The notes: generated from the sequence alone by a model not told the origin. A stretch of 63,517 bases of DNA from Anaerotignum sp. (GCF_030625865.1 NZ_DAOUQB010000014.1:1-63517), one strand, 5' to 3'; positions 35,941 to 44,689 are shown, counted from the first letter of the stretch. Translations and numbers: made by a program.

Positions 35941-36600
35941 TTACAAACGTTTATCCGTTCTCTTGGCAATCTGCATTCCTAATTCCTGCAAAATTTGTAC
36001 GATAATAACAAGTAAAACTACCATGATATACATAATGTCCGTCTGTCCACGATGATATCCGTAATTGATAGCAACTGCCCCTAAACCACCACCACCGATA
36101 AATCCGGCCATAGCAGAATAGCCTAAAATCGTTGTTACCGCAATGGCACTGCCAACCAATAAAGATGGCTTTGCTTCCGGCATCAAAACCTTTATCAAAA
36201 TTTGAAGAGGAGAAGCTCCCATGGATTGCGCCGCCTCAACTACACCTTTTTCTACTTCTTTTAAAGATGACTCCACCAATCTTGCAATAAAGGGGGCTGC
36301 TGCCACCAAAAGCCCAACAATGGCGGCCTTGGGCCCGATTGTTGTACCCACAGCCAATTTTGTAAAAGGCATAATTGTCAACATCAAAATTAAAAATGGG
36401 ACAGAACGAACAATATTAATGATAATACCCAAAGTTTGATGAACGATAGGCATAGGCCGAACACCTTCCTTGTCCGTCATAACTAAGATCAGCCCCATTG
36501 GCAACCCAATGATGTATGCAATAAAAGTAGATATAATTGTCATATAAATACTTTCCCAAAATGCTACGCCAACTAAGGCAAGCAATCCCTCCTTAAACAT
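35941..36600 (-). CDS. metI: Methionine ABC transporter permease
   Basis: A 219-residue permease with five or six membrane helices. The EAA loop that contacts the ATPase is VVEAAQSMGASPLQILIKVLMPEA, and the C-terminal helix ends QIAKRTDKRL. The start ATG overlaps the end of metN by eight bases, with AGGAGG upstream inside metN, so the two are translationally coupled. The substrate is assigned through its MetN and MetQ partners and the T-box. Confidence 0.95.
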   Translation of the reverse strand: MFKEGLLALVGVAFWESIYMTIISTFIAYIIGLPMGLILVMTDKEGVRPMPIVHQTLGIIINIVRSVPFLILMLTIMPFTKLAVGTTIGPKAAIVGLLVAAAPFIARLVESSLKEVEKGVVEAAQSMGASPLQILIKVLMPEAKPSLLVGSAIAVTTILGYSAMAGFIGGGGLGAVAINYGYHRGQTDIMYIMVVLLVIIVQILQELGMQIAKRTDKRL

Positions 36601-37612
36601 AGTAAACCTCCTCTACCTCAACGTCTCTTTCTTTTAAGTACGCCAACATCTTTTCTCTTGTTTCTTTATCTTCTGACAATTGAATCATCATTTGTCCATA
36701 TACCCTGCCGTCAATCATACGGGTATTCCCAGAAAGGATGTTTGCAACGGCATTGCATTCCAGCATCATCCCACCTAAAATAGGCTCTCCGGATATCCCG
36801 CCTCTGAATACCACACGGTAGCAGTGTGCAATAGGGCCTTCAATGGCCTCTCTGTTTGTTCCCTCGTGATACACCAGTTCTCTGCCTGCCTTGGTTTTTG
36901 GTGCCCGGAAAATTTCCTCCACGCCTCCTATTTCTGCAATCTGTCCCCCATCAATAATTGCAACACGATTGCAAATTTCTCGGATTACGCTCATTTCATG
37001 GGTAATCACAACAATGGTAATTCCCAATCGCTCATTAATATCCTTTAAAAGTCTTAAAACGCCCGCGGTGGTATTTGGGTCTAAGGCACTGGTGGCCTCG
37101 TCACAAAGAAGCACCTTTGGTTCCGTAGCCAACGCTCTGGCAATGGCAACCCTTTGCTTCTGCCCACCGGAAAGCTGGGAAGGATATGCCCCTAATCTAT
37201 CGCCCAAACCAACCAGCTCCAGCAATTCCTTGGCTCTTGCCTTAACTTGATCTTTCTGCACACCGGAAATTTCTAAAGGAAAACAAACATTTTCCAACGC
37301 TGTTCTTTGCATTAACAAATGAAACTGCTGAAAAATCATTCCCATAGAATGGCGCTGTTCCCGCAACTCTTTTTCTGCCAAGCAGGTTAACTCTGTTCCA
37401 TCCAGGTAAACACGCCCCTCTGTTGGTCTTTCCAATAGGTTAATACACCGCACTAACGTACTCTTTCCCGCACCGCTCATGCCAATAATTCCAAAAACCT
37501 CTCCTTTTTCAATTTGCACATCAATATTCTTTAATACCTCTAAAGACCCTCTTTTTTGAGGAAAGCTTTTTGATATACCTTCTAAATGTATCATTATTTC
37601 TTTTTTATCCAT
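36593..37612 (-). CDS. metN: Methionine ABC transporter ATP-binding protein
   Basis: A 339-residue ABC ATPase. Walker A GMSGAGKSTLVRCINLLERPT, signature LSGGQKQRVAIARALA, Walker B KVLLCDEATSALD and the switch histidine in VVITHEM are all present. Residues about 260-339 form the NIL domain, an ACT-like fold which binds methionine and shuts the importer when cytosolic methionine is high. It is the first gene after the T-box leader, with ATG at 37612; an alternative ATG six codons later is possible. Confidence 0.96.
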   Translation of the reverse strand: MDKKEIMIHLEGISKSFPQKRGSLEVLKNIDVQIEKGEVFGIIGMSGAGKSTLVRCINLLERPTEGRVYLDGTELTCLAEKELREQRHSMGMIFQQFHLLMQRTALENVCFPLEISGVQKDQVKARAKELLELVGLGDRLGAYPSQLSGGQKQRVAIARALATEPKVLLCDEATSALDPNTTAGVLRLLKDINERLGITIVVITHEMSVIREICNRVAIIDGGQIAEIGGVEEIFRAPKTKAGRELVYHEGTNREAIEGPIAHCYRVVFRGGISGEPILGGMMLECNAVANILSGNTRMIDGRVYGQMMIQLSEDKETREKMLAYLKERDVEVEEVYYV

Positions 37613-37761
37613 ACCCTTACCCTCTTTTCCTTTTATACGACACTAGAAAAAAATCTAAGTTGTACCCATTATTTTCTTTCAATGAACTATTCTTTTTTAG
37701 TAATGTAACACCAGCTGAAAATATTTATCCAAACCTGACACAGGCTTTGCTTAAAATAAAT

Positions 37762-37806
37762 AAAAAAAGCCCTCATCCCCAAGACATTTCTGTCTAAGGG
37801 ACGAGA
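37762..37806 (-). terminator. T-box-controlled terminator of metNIQ
   Basis: On the minus strand CTCGTCCCTTAGAC pairs with GTCTTGGGGATGAG (37772-37805) and is followed by seven T. It is the switchable terminator of the T-box leader and lies 150 bases before metN. Confidence 0.9.
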
Positions 37807-38064
37807 GCATACGCTTCGTGATACCACCCTAATTTACCATAGCCTCACAGCTATAGCCTCTGCAAGTACGGGTAACATCATTTACCGATACTCCGTCGCT
37901 ATCACGGGCGCTCCCGTCGCAGCCTAAAGGAAAAACCTCTCGGTACGCAGCTCCAAGACCATCTTCCATCTTTTCTGAATTCCCTCCCTCTCAGCTTCAT
38001 AGGAGGTTCTCTGTAAAACCATCTAAGATGTACTCTTCTTTTCTCAGCCTTTTTCAATATAGTT
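37807..38064 (-). promoter_or_regulatory. T-box riboswitch leader of metNIQ
   Basis: The T-box sequence AGGGTGGTATCACG is present on the minus strand (37817-37830), with stem I upstream (about 37940-38045), an AGTA loop-E strand, and a downstream terminator. The leader senses uncharged tRNA and permits read-through when the matching amino acid is short. Opposite AGTA lies GAAGATGG: ATG (37960-37962) would specify methionine, fitting the operon, although GAT in the adjacent register cannot be excluded by eye. Confidence 0.93.
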
Positions 38065-38075
38065 AAGTTATCCTC

Positions 38076-38103
38076 ATTATACAAATTTCTTTCCGTTTGT
38101 CAA
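38076..38103 (-). promoter_or_regulatory. Promoter of the metNIQ operon
   Basis: On the minus strand TTGACA (38098-38103) and TATAAT (38076-38081), both perfect, are separated by 16 bases, and the T-box leader starts just downstream. Confidence 0.88.
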
Positions 38104-38216
38104 TGAAAACTCATTTTTATTTTCGGAATATATATCACTTCGTCTCAGCACTTTATATAAAAAATCTTCTTTTTTTTGTGCATTTATTCAAATATCTATA
38201 ATCAAACAATCCTTTT

Positions 38217-38240
38217 TTAAAACGAGTAATCGTTTTTTTG
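38217..38240. terminator. Weak terminator-like hairpin downstream of the LCP gene
   Basis: AAAACGA / TCGTTTT (38219-38236) with a four-base loop, flanked by A and T runs, lies about 55 bases past the stop of the LCP gene. The stem is A/T-rich and short, so this is tentative. Confidence 0.4.
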
Positions 38241-38292
38241 CTGTTCGTTTTCAAGTTTTTTCTTCATTATATTCATAACTTATTCACAATTT

Positions 38293-39279
38293 TCATTCTG
38301 CCTGTGTTTCCGTCGCCTCTTCATCCTTTCCATACTGGTCGAAAGGAATATCATGGTAAATGAATTCTTCAATCATATCTGCCGCTTCATCGATATCATA
38401 CACAAAATACCATACACCATTAATTCTCTCGCCGTGGGACTGAATATTATCATTGGGCAACCCTGCCTGTTCCAGTGAAAGACCACTCTTCACGCCCACT
38501 GAGGCTAATTTTAAAATCTCATCATTGCTTAAAGATGTTTCCACCAAGGGAGAGAATTTTCTGACATAGGAAGGATACAGTAAAGGGTTAATTCCTAAAG
38601 CTTTTTGGAATAAACATTCCAAAACCTTCCTCTGCCGCTCCCCTCTTTGCACATCCCCGTCAATTTTTCTGATACGAGAATAACTCACCGCCTGAGGCCC
38701 CGTTAGATGCACCAACCCGGATTCTCGGAGTTTTTCACCTTTTAAAAGATAATTGTTTATTTGCTGCCGTTCCGCCTCAGTAACCTCCAGTTCAACGCCG
38801 CCCATTTCATCAATTACATCCGCCAAAGAATCAAAATTCACCGTAGCATAGTCTTTAATGTTTAGATCGAAATTTTCATTGATTGTTTGAATTGCCAGTT
38901 CAGCACTTCCATAAGCATACGCATGATTAATTTTTGTTTTTCCATGCTCCGGTATGTCTACATAAGTATCTCTGGCTATAGAAATCAACTTTATTTTCCC
39001 TGTTTTCTGATTTACCGAAGCAATCATAATGGCATCAGAACGCCCCTTGTTTTCCTCATTTTGGGAGTCAATCCCAAATAAGGCAATGTTCATAATCCCT
39101 TGGCTTCCATAAACACCAAGTTCCTCATTTACCGAAAGAGAATCTTCATCAACCGTTTGACGATTTAATCCTCCTACCATATACATAAAAATTCCGTACA
39201 ATATTGCAAGCACCCCACACAATCCAAGTAACGTAAGCAATAATGTCTTAAAATATAATCTCCATAATTTTTTATCCAT
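38293..39279 (-). CDS. LytR-CpsA-Psr (LCP) family cell-wall ligase
   Basis: A 328-residue type II membrane protein of the LCP family, which attaches wall teichoic acids, capsule or other glycopolymers to peptidoglycan from undecaprenyl-linked donors. One N-terminal membrane segment (LLLTLLGLCGVLAILYGIFMYM) precedes the catalytic domain with GRSDAIMIASVNQKTGKIKLISIARDTYVDI and KINHAYAYG, containing the conserved Asp and Arg residues that bind the lipid pyrophosphate. The C-terminus has an acidic extension. Single gene. Confidence 0.93.
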   Translation of the reverse strand: MDKKLWRLYFKTLLLTLLGLCGVLAILYGIFMYMVGGLNRQTVDEDSLSVNEELGVYGSQGIMNIALFGIDSQNEENKGRSDAIMIASVNQKTGKIKLISIARDTYVDIPEHGKTKINHAYAYGSAELAIQTINENFDLNIKDYATVNFDSLADVIDEMGGVELEVTEAERQQINNYLLKGEKLRESGLVHLTGPQAVSYSRIRKIDGDVQRGERQRKVLECLFQKALGINPLLYPSYVRKFSPLVETSLSNDEILKLASVGVKSGLSLEQAGLPNDNIQSHGERINGVWYFVYDIDEAADMIEEFIYHDIPFDQYGKDEEATETQAE

Positions 39280-39474
39280 AAGGGAGTATCGTCCTCTCTA
39301 CAAAATTCGTCAGAATCGCTTTTTATTATATTACTCTATGGGGAAAAAAACAATGAAAATTCCTTTAATACATAAGTTGGTACTGAATATCATGCTACTT
39401 TTCTATAATTTACCCCTTAGGATGCAACGCCCCTAATCCGAATGAATACTTTCCCTTTATGGATATAGAACAAC

Positions 39475-39503
39475 AAAAAAACGGCAGACATGCTCTACCG
39501 CTT
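39475..39503 (-). terminator. Terminator of thiD
   Basis: On the minus strand CGGTAGA pairs with TCTGCCG (39482-39500, one G-U) and runs into seven T, about 20 bases past the thiD stop. Confidence 0.8.
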
Positions 39504-39520
39504 TTATCTCTTGCTATTTT

Positions 39521-40336
39521 TCAGTCTTTCACTTCTTCCCAAATTCCTGCTTTATTATAAAGCTCGTAGAAGTGGTTTGTAGGACCTACACCCTTGCCAA
39601 TTTCCAGGCTATGCTCAATGGCTACCGTAATATAATCCTTGGCAATGCGTACCGCCTCTTCCACAGACTTTCCCTTGGCAAGATTTGCCGCTATGGCAGA
39701 GGATAGGGTGCATCCGGTTCCGTGGGTATTCTTCGTCTCAATGCGGTGGGAATGCAGAGGAATCACTTTCTCCCCGTCAAACAATAGGTCTGTTGCATCG
39801 TTTTCCAAATGCCCACCCTTAATCAATACGTTTTTCGCACCCATTTCATAGATTTTTCTTGCCGCCTGTTCCATAGAAGGCAAATCATTGATTTTCATAC
39901 CTGTAATGACCTCTGCCTCAGGCAAATTTGGCGTTACAACAAATGCCAGAGGAATCAATCGCCGAATCAGTGTATCCTTTGCATCCGGCTGCATCAGATC
40001 AAAACCGCTTTTTGAAATCATAACGGGATCAACCACAATGTTGGATGCATGGTATTCCTCCAGTTTGTCTGCAATGGCATGAATCGTCTCAATTTGGGAA
40101 ACCATTCCAACCTTCACCGCACTTACTTGAATATCAGAGAAAATTGCGTCAATCTGCCCACGGATAATTTCAGGAGAAATATCCTGACAGCCAAAAACTC
40201 CTTGGGTATTTTGCACCGTTACCGCAGTAATGACACTCATACCGTATGTACCATGGGCGGAAAAAGTTTTTATATCCGCCTGAATGCCTGCGCCGCCACA
40301 GGTATCAGAACCGGCTATGGTTAAAACGTGCTTCAT
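39521..40336 (-). CDS. thiD: Hydroxymethylpyrimidine / phosphomethylpyrimidine kinase
   Basis: A 271-residue ribokinase-fold enzyme that phosphorylates HMP and HMP-phosphate to HMP-pyrophosphate for thiamine synthesis or salvage. MKHVLTIAGSDTCGGAGIQADIKTF is diagnostic for ThiD, and the catalytic GTGCTLSSAIAANLAKG is at the C-terminal side. ATG at 40336 follows TTGGAGG at eight bases and begins the conserved core, so the longer upstream frame is discarded. It sits alone downstream of a TPP riboswitch; the other thi genes are not in the window. Pyridoxal kinase activity is known in some relatives, but the riboswitch favours the thiamine role. Confidence 0.95.
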   Translation of the reverse strand: MKHVLTIAGSDTCGGAGIQADIKTFSAHGTYGMSVITAVTVQNTQGVFGCQDISPEIIRGQIDAIFSDIQVSAVKVGMVSQIETIHAIADKLEEYHASNIVVDPVMISKSGFDLMQPDAKDTLIRRLIPLAFVVTPNLPEAEVITGMKINDLPSMEQAARKIYEMGAKNVLIKGGHLENDATDLLFDGEKVIPLHSHRIETKNTHGTGCTLSSAIAANLAKGKSVEEAVRIAKDYITVAIEHSLEIGKGVGPTNHFYELYNKAGIWEEVKD

Positions 40337-40394
40337 TGTATCAACCTCCAAAAAATTAAAATATTTTTGTTTTAAATTTAACAATAAAAATATC

Positions 40395-40500
40395 GCAACA
40401 GTGAACTAGCATTCTCGCTGTTGCAAAACATCAAAGCTTCTCAGAAAGTAATAACTTTATTGAAAAAAAGCACAGCTACGATCCCTCGTTTGCTGTGCCC
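40395..40500 (-). terminator. Riboswitch-controlled terminator region upstream of thiD
   Basis: On the minus strand CACAGC pairs with GCTGTG (40471-40476 / 40492-40497) and is followed by seven T (40463-40469), the expression platform of the TPP riboswitch. A second hairpin, GCAACAG / CTGTTGC extended by two pairs (40395-40424), follows with a T-rich tail, a possible back-up terminator before thiD. Confidence 0.85.
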
Positions 40501-40512
40501 CGTTTGTGAAGT

Positions 40513-40603
40513 AATGCGCTTCCCTACGCTGGTATAATCCAGATCAGGTAGAAAGGGTAACAAGTTGTTGCTTGATTCTCAGCCATGATGGCACCCCCAG
40601 CAA
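40513..40603 (-). promoter_or_regulatory. TPP riboswitch (THI element)
   Basis: On the minus strand the conserved TPP aptamer pieces occur in order: GGGGGTGCC, GGCTGAGA, ACCCTTT, ACCTGATCTGG and ACCAGCGTAGGGAA. Binding of thiamine pyrophosphate is expected to favour the downstream terminator and turn off thiD. Confidence 0.97.
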
Positions 40604-40639
40604 ATTCATGATTCGATTTATTTACAAAATAGCACGATT

Positions 40640-41857
40640 TTACCCCTCTGTCAAGGAAATCGTTTCTGCATCAAATCCCAAAAGTGTGGTCATCTGACCT
40701 AAAGGTACATAGATTTCTCCATCCACCAGTATAGGATAAATTTTTGTTTCCTTTCCGTTAAAAAGCAAACGAAAATCAGCCTTTTTCATAATCAAATTTC
40801 CTCTAAGGTCTATTAAAATCTCATTTCCCAAAGAAGAAAATTGTTTTCCGGAAAGTAAATTTAATGTCCTGTTTTGACAGTCAAATTGTGTAGAAAACTT
40901 CTTTTCAGTGGTCGCCAACTGACGTAGTGGTACATAATCCTCATTAAAAATTTCAAGGGTATCCAGAGTATACTCCGTTTCTCCAAAACGGAACGTCTTT
41001 TTCTCTACCTTACGGCTGTCAGATCGCCCTACCCAGTTTAACTCATAAGGCTTGATTCGGTCTGTATAAATTCCGTCAATCCCCAAATCCAGTAATTCTT
41101 TAAATTGCTTATATCGGTTAATGGTGTGGGTATAAACCTTAATTCCCTTTTCGTGGAGCGTATCCAACACCCCTTTTGTAACACGTGAATACTCAATGGT
41201 AACTGTACCAATTCCTTTTTCTTCGCAGAAATCTGCAATTTCCGGATAATCAGGATAATAATTTAAATATAAGGTATAAATCCATTCTTGAAAGGGATAA
41301 ATTTCTTTTACCCAGTCATACATTTCCTCGTTATATATCTGAGGTATGATGCGCTCCAATACTTGGGGCTGTTCCATAGCCTCGGCAATTTTCTTCAAAT
41401 CGTTAAATTGCTTTTGCACTGTCTCCTTGTCCGTATCCTTTGTATCGGTTATCAAATATACATCAGGATATTCCACCATCAACCCCAAAAGATCCACCGC
41501 TGTTAAAGGTGTTTGTTCATAAATAATTTTGCTGTTTTCATATGTATTCTTATCCATCACCAAAGGCTGATTTACATCCTGTTCCAAACGGTAATAGGAA
41601 CCATCCTCTTCAAAATCGTGGCGGGCAACCAAAATGCCGTCAGATGTATATGTAAAATCCACCTCTAACACACGAAACCCATTCCCCCAGGAGGCTATAA
41701 ATGCCTCCTTTGCGTTGGTTTCAATTTTTCCGTCAACCTCCCCCAACGCATGGGCAACCAAAGGGTTTTCCTCTTGCCACCCGGCAAACGCTGTAACAGG
41801 CAAGGTAGTGCCAAGCATTGCCGCCAGCATCACTGCCGTCATTCTTTTCGCAAACAT
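40640..41857 (-). CDS. Secreted GDPD-like phosphodiesterase with copper-amine-oxidase-N-like domain
   Basis: A 405-residue exported protein. A cleavable signal (MFAKRMTAVMLAAMLGTTLPVTAFA) leads into a glycerophosphodiester phosphodiesterase-like TIM barrel: VAHALGEVDGKIETNAKEAF and LEVDFTYTSDGILVARHDFEE give the metal and catalytic positions, and GIDGIYTDRIKPYEL closes the barrel. Residues about 300-405 form two short beta repeats ending YPILVDGEIYVPLGQMTTLLGF, matching the copper amine oxidase N-terminal-type domain common on clostridial surface proteins. The first-strand sequence is AHA rather than the usual AHRG, so the substrate may differ from glycerophosphodiesters. ATG follows AGGAGG. 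Confidence 0.85.
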   Translation of the reverse strand: MFAKRMTAVMLAAMLGTTLPVTAFAGWQEENPLVAHALGEVDGKIETNAKEAFIASWGNGFRVLEVDFTYTSDGILVARHDFEEDGSYYRLEQDVNQPLVMDKNTYENSKIIYEQTPLTAVDLLGLMVEYPDVYLITDTKDTDKETVQKQFNDLKKIAEAMEQPQVLERIIPQIYNEEMYDWVKEIYPFQEWIYTLYLNYYPDYPEIADFCEEKGIGTVTIEYSRVTKGVLDTLHEKGIKVYTHTINRYKQFKELLDLGIDGIYTDRIKPYELNWVGRSDSRKVEKKTFRFGETEYTLDTLEIFNEDYVPLRQLATTEKKFSTQFDCQNRTLNLLSGKQFSSLGNEILIDLRGNLIMKKADFRLLFNGKETKIYPILVDGEIYVPLGQMTTLLGFDAETISLTEG

Positions 41858-41881
41858 TCCCTTTCCTCCTATAAAAACAGA

Positions 41882-41904
41882 AAACGGGGATATTCTCCCC
41901 GTTT
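41882..41904 (-). terminator. Terminator of the DUF1292 gene
   Basis: A perfect stem AAACGGGG (41882-41889) / CCCCGTTT (41897-41904) lies nine bases past the DUF1292 stop and just before the start of the GDPD-like gene; on the minus strand the tail is TTTTC and then T-rich. Confidence 0.75.
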
Positions 41905-41912
41905 CAAATTTT

Positions 41913-42218
41913 TTATTCCTCTTCTTCTTCAAATAATTCATTGAATGCGGCGGATACTTTGTCAAACAATTCATCCTCTTCAATTACATTCAGTTCAATT
42001 TCGTCGCCGACTTCCTTGTATTCATACAATAATACTGTTTCATCTTCCAATGGCATTAATGCAATAAATTCCTTACCTGCAATGCCCTCCACATCAAATA
42101 CGCCAAGAACTCCGCATTCCAATTCTGTATCATCATCCAGAGTTAAAAACATTGTTTCTAAGCCCATCTCTTCATTTTCATGCTCGTGGTCGCATCCACA
42201 TCCGCAATTGTCACTCAT
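41913..42218 (-). CDS. DUF1292 family protein
   Basis: A 101-residue acidic protein. An N-terminal CGCGCDHEHEHE-like Cys/His cluster (NCGCGCDHEHENEE), which could bind a metal, precedes the DUF1292 core FLTLDDDTELECGVLGVFDVEG and FIALMPLEDETVLLYEYKEVGDEIEL. The C-terminus is a run of Glu. The function of DUF1292 proteins (YrzB-like) is not known. ATG follows AAAGGAGG. It is followed by its own terminator. Confidence 0.88.
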   Translation of the reverse strand: MSDNCGCGCDHEHENEEMGLETMFLTLDDDTELECGVLGVFDVEGIAGKEFIALMPLEDETVLLYEYKEVGDEIELNVIEEDELFDKVSAAFNELFEEEEE

Positions 42219-42285
42219 ATACAGTACCTCCTTTAGGCAAATCTATTTACTTTTCTATCATACCCTATTCTAAGCATTAGGACAA

Positions 42286-43668
42286 TTATTTTTTTTGGTT
42301 TTGCAATTTATTTTTCTGTTTTTCCGCCTGCTTTTTCGCCTTTGCGGCAAAAAAACCTAATTCTTCTTTTTTATCTTCTTTTTTAACTGTCTTTTTGCCC
42401 AATGCTTTCTGATGAAAAGAAGATGCCTTTTTCCGTTTCTCTTCGCTGTAAACTATGCCTTCTTCTATCTCTTCCATTTGAGGTTTCTTATTTTTTTTCG
42501 GCTTCTCTAAGTCCTTTTTGGTTTTGGCGCTATCTTCCAGTTTGCCAAAGGACATTTCTTTTTGCACAAACTGAAGTCCCCATACCTTTTCATACTTATG
42601 CACCCACCGTCTTTCATAGGGTGTCACCAAGGTAATTGCAGTGCCTTCCTCTCCCTTTCTCCCACAGCGCCCGGCCCTGTGCAGATAATGACTTGGCTCC
42701 TCTGGTACATCCATATTAATGATATGGGTTACCCCTTCAATATCAAGACCTCTTGCGCCAATATCCGAAGCCACCAAAACATTGATTCTGCCTTGTCGGA
42801 AATCCTCCATGGCATTTTTCCGATCTAGCTTCCCCGCTTTTCCATAAATTCCTGCGGCTTTTATGCCATGATAACATAGTTTGTCTACCGTCACTTCAAT
42901 ATTTTCAGGATTATTCAAAAAAACCATAGCCCTTTCGGGTTTTTCTCCTGCCAAAATTTTTCTAAGCTGTAAAAACTTCTCTCGGTGTGTTGTCAAAATA
43001 TAAAAATGGGAAATGCCCTGGGGAACCAAACTGCCGGTCTTGGCTTCAATGAACAGCCCATCCTCCTTCATAAGGCCCTTTCCTCGCATTCTGGTTTCCT
43101 CACCAACAGAAGCGGAAAGTAAAATTATTTGTCTCTCTTTTAATGTGGATTTTATAACTCCTGTTACATCCCCAAAATTACCATCTTCCAAAAGACGGTC
43201 TCCTTCGTCTAAAACAATTGTTTTTACCAAATGAGCCGGTATTTTTTTACGCTTAATAAGATCCAAAATTCTCCCTGTGGAGCCAACGATAATGCGTGGT
43301 TTCTCCTTAAGCTTATCCATTTGCCGTTTCATCCCCGCCGATCCAATCAGCAGCATGCAGCCAACATCAAGACCGCTGTTTGCTTCCAGCAGTTCTGCTT
43401 GATGAAATACCTGGGCTGCCAACTCATGGGTTGGAGTTAAAATAATAGCCTGAGCACCCTTAATGTTCAAATCCAAACGCTGAAAAATAGGCAAGAGATA
43501 GGCTAACGTTTTGCCTGAGCCCGTTTCAGAACGTCCCATTACATCCTTGCCCGATAAAATCAGCGGTATCATATGCTGTTGTATTTCTGTGGGCGTTTCT
43601 ATGTCCTGCTTTATCAGTGCATCCACCAAAGCCGAAGATAAACCCAATTTTTCAAATCTATTTTCCAT
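42286..43668 (-). CDS. DEAD-box-type RNA helicase with divergent motifs
   Basis: A 460-residue superfamily 2 helicase with both RecA-like domains. The Q motif FEKLGLSSALVDAL, motif I SETGSGKT, motif II DEGD in place of DEAD, motif III SAS in place of SAT, motif V VASDIGARGLDIEG and motif VI HRAGRCGRKG are visible; motif Ia reads PTHELAAQ rather than PTRELAxQ. The C-terminal 90 residues are a Lys-rich, disordered tail suited to RNA binding. It most likely remodels RNA or ribosome precursors; a precise role cannot be set. ATG follows AGGAA. Monocistronic. Confidence 0.92.
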   Translation of the reverse strand: MENRFEKLGLSSALVDALIKQDIETPTEIQQHMIPLILSGKDVMGRSETGSGKTLAYLLPIFQRLDLNIKGAQAIILTPTHELAAQVFHQAELLEANSGLDVGCMLLIGSAGMKRQMDKLKEKPRIIVGSTGRILDLIKRKKIPAHLVKTIVLDEGDRLLEDGNFGDVTGVIKSTLKERQIILLSASVGEETRMRGKGLMKEDGLFIEAKTGSLVPQGISHFYILTTHREKFLQLRKILAGEKPERAMVFLNNPENIEVTVDKLCYHGIKAAGIYGKAGKLDRKNAMEDFRQGRINVLVASDIGARGLDIEGVTHIINMDVPEEPSHYLHRAGRCGRKGEEGTAITLVTPYERRWVHKYEKVWGLQFVQKEMSFGKLEDSAKTKKDLEKPKKNKKPQMEEIEEGIVYSEEKRKKASSFHQKALGKKTVKKEDKKEELGFFAAKAKKQAEKQKNKLQNQKK

Positions 43669-43755
43669 GTTCTATTCCTTCCTTATTTTAGGAACAAGCC
43701 TTTTCGTTTATTATTCCAATTATAGCCTGTTTTTATGAACATGTAAACAAAATCA

Positions 43756-44454
43756 TCAGATACCTTCTTCTCCCGAAAAATAATCGGTAATACCCAAATA
43801 AATTGCCCATGCCAGCTTATCTTGATAGGCCTCGTCGTTCAAAAGAGCCTCTTCCGTGGGGTTGGAGAGAAAGCCGCACTCCACAATGATTGCAGGAATT
43901 TCCGTGGTACGCAATATGTAATAGTCACTGTTTTGCTTTGCCAGCCTCTGGTTTTCACTATCTACCTTTGACTTGAGTTCATCCTGAACAGATTCCGCCA
44001 GTCTTTTTCCTTGCTCACTCGATTTATGATAAAAAACCTGGGCACCCTTTACGCCCGTAGATGGAAAGGCATTTTGATGGATGCTTACCAAAATGTCTCC
44101 CGAACTCTCATTAGCAATTTTTTTTCGTTCCGCCATATCTGCTCTTTTCTTACTGCCCAAAGCTTCATCCGTGGCACGGGTGATATATACCGTGGCCCCA
44201 CCTTGCTCTAAATACTGCTGTAACTTTCCCATAATCTTCAAATTGATATTTTTTTCGTCCTCTCCGCCAACTCCTGTCTTACCGGGATCCCAGCCGCCAT
44301 GACCGGCGTCCAAAATAATCACTTTTTGATCAACCGGAAGCAATACACGAACACTTTCCCTGTTTTCTTTTACAGAAAGACACAAACACAATCCAATCAC
44401 TGCACAAAGGCAAAAAACTTTATATCTATCTTTGACGAAAAATTTTCCTTTCAT
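43756..44454 (-). CDS. cwlD: N-acetylmuramoyl-L-alanine amidase, CwlD-like
   Basis: A 232-residue Amidase_3 zinc enzyme that cleaves the lactyl-amide bond of peptidoglycan. A signal or anchor segment (VFCLCAVIGLCLCLSV) precedes the catalytic domain: ILDAGHGGWDPGKTGVGG holds the first zinc ligand, LVSIHQNAF the second, and PAIIVECGFLSNPTEE the catalytic Glu. Size, lack of wall-binding repeats and sequence resemble CwlD, which makes muramic-delta-lactam in spore cortex; a general autolysin is the alternative. ATG follows AAAGGGGGCGG. Confidence 0.88.
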   Translation of the reverse strand: MKGKFFVKDRYKVFCLCAVIGLCLCLSVKENRESVRVLLPVDQKVIILDAGHGGWDPGKTGVGGEDEKNINLKIMGKLQQYLEQGGATVYITRATDEALGSKKRADMAERKKIANESSGDILVSIHQNAFPSTGVKGAQVFYHKSSEQGKRLAESVQDELKSKVDSENQRLAKQNSDYYILRTTEIPAIIVECGFLSNPTEEALLNDEAYQDKLAWAIYLGITDYFSGEEGI

Positions 44455-44689
44455 TTGTCCGCCCCCTTTCTAAATAACCTTATGAAAAATTAGCTGAAAA
44501 CTTTCTACATTCTTTATAATTTTAAAAATATTCATAAAAAATCTTTGTTAACTATACAAAACCCTTCTTTCCCCCCGCCTTTTTCATAAAAAAGGCTGTA
44601 CATTTTGCCAAAGATTTCACAAAACCCTTCTTTTTTTTTGCCCGTTCCTCCAAAAAATGAATCGCATGCAAGAAAATGCCTCTTTTTGG

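Noticed and set aside
37902-38084. A 60-codon minus-strand frame inside the metNIQ leader
   Set aside because: It coincides with stem I of the T-box RNA, which fully explains the sequence.
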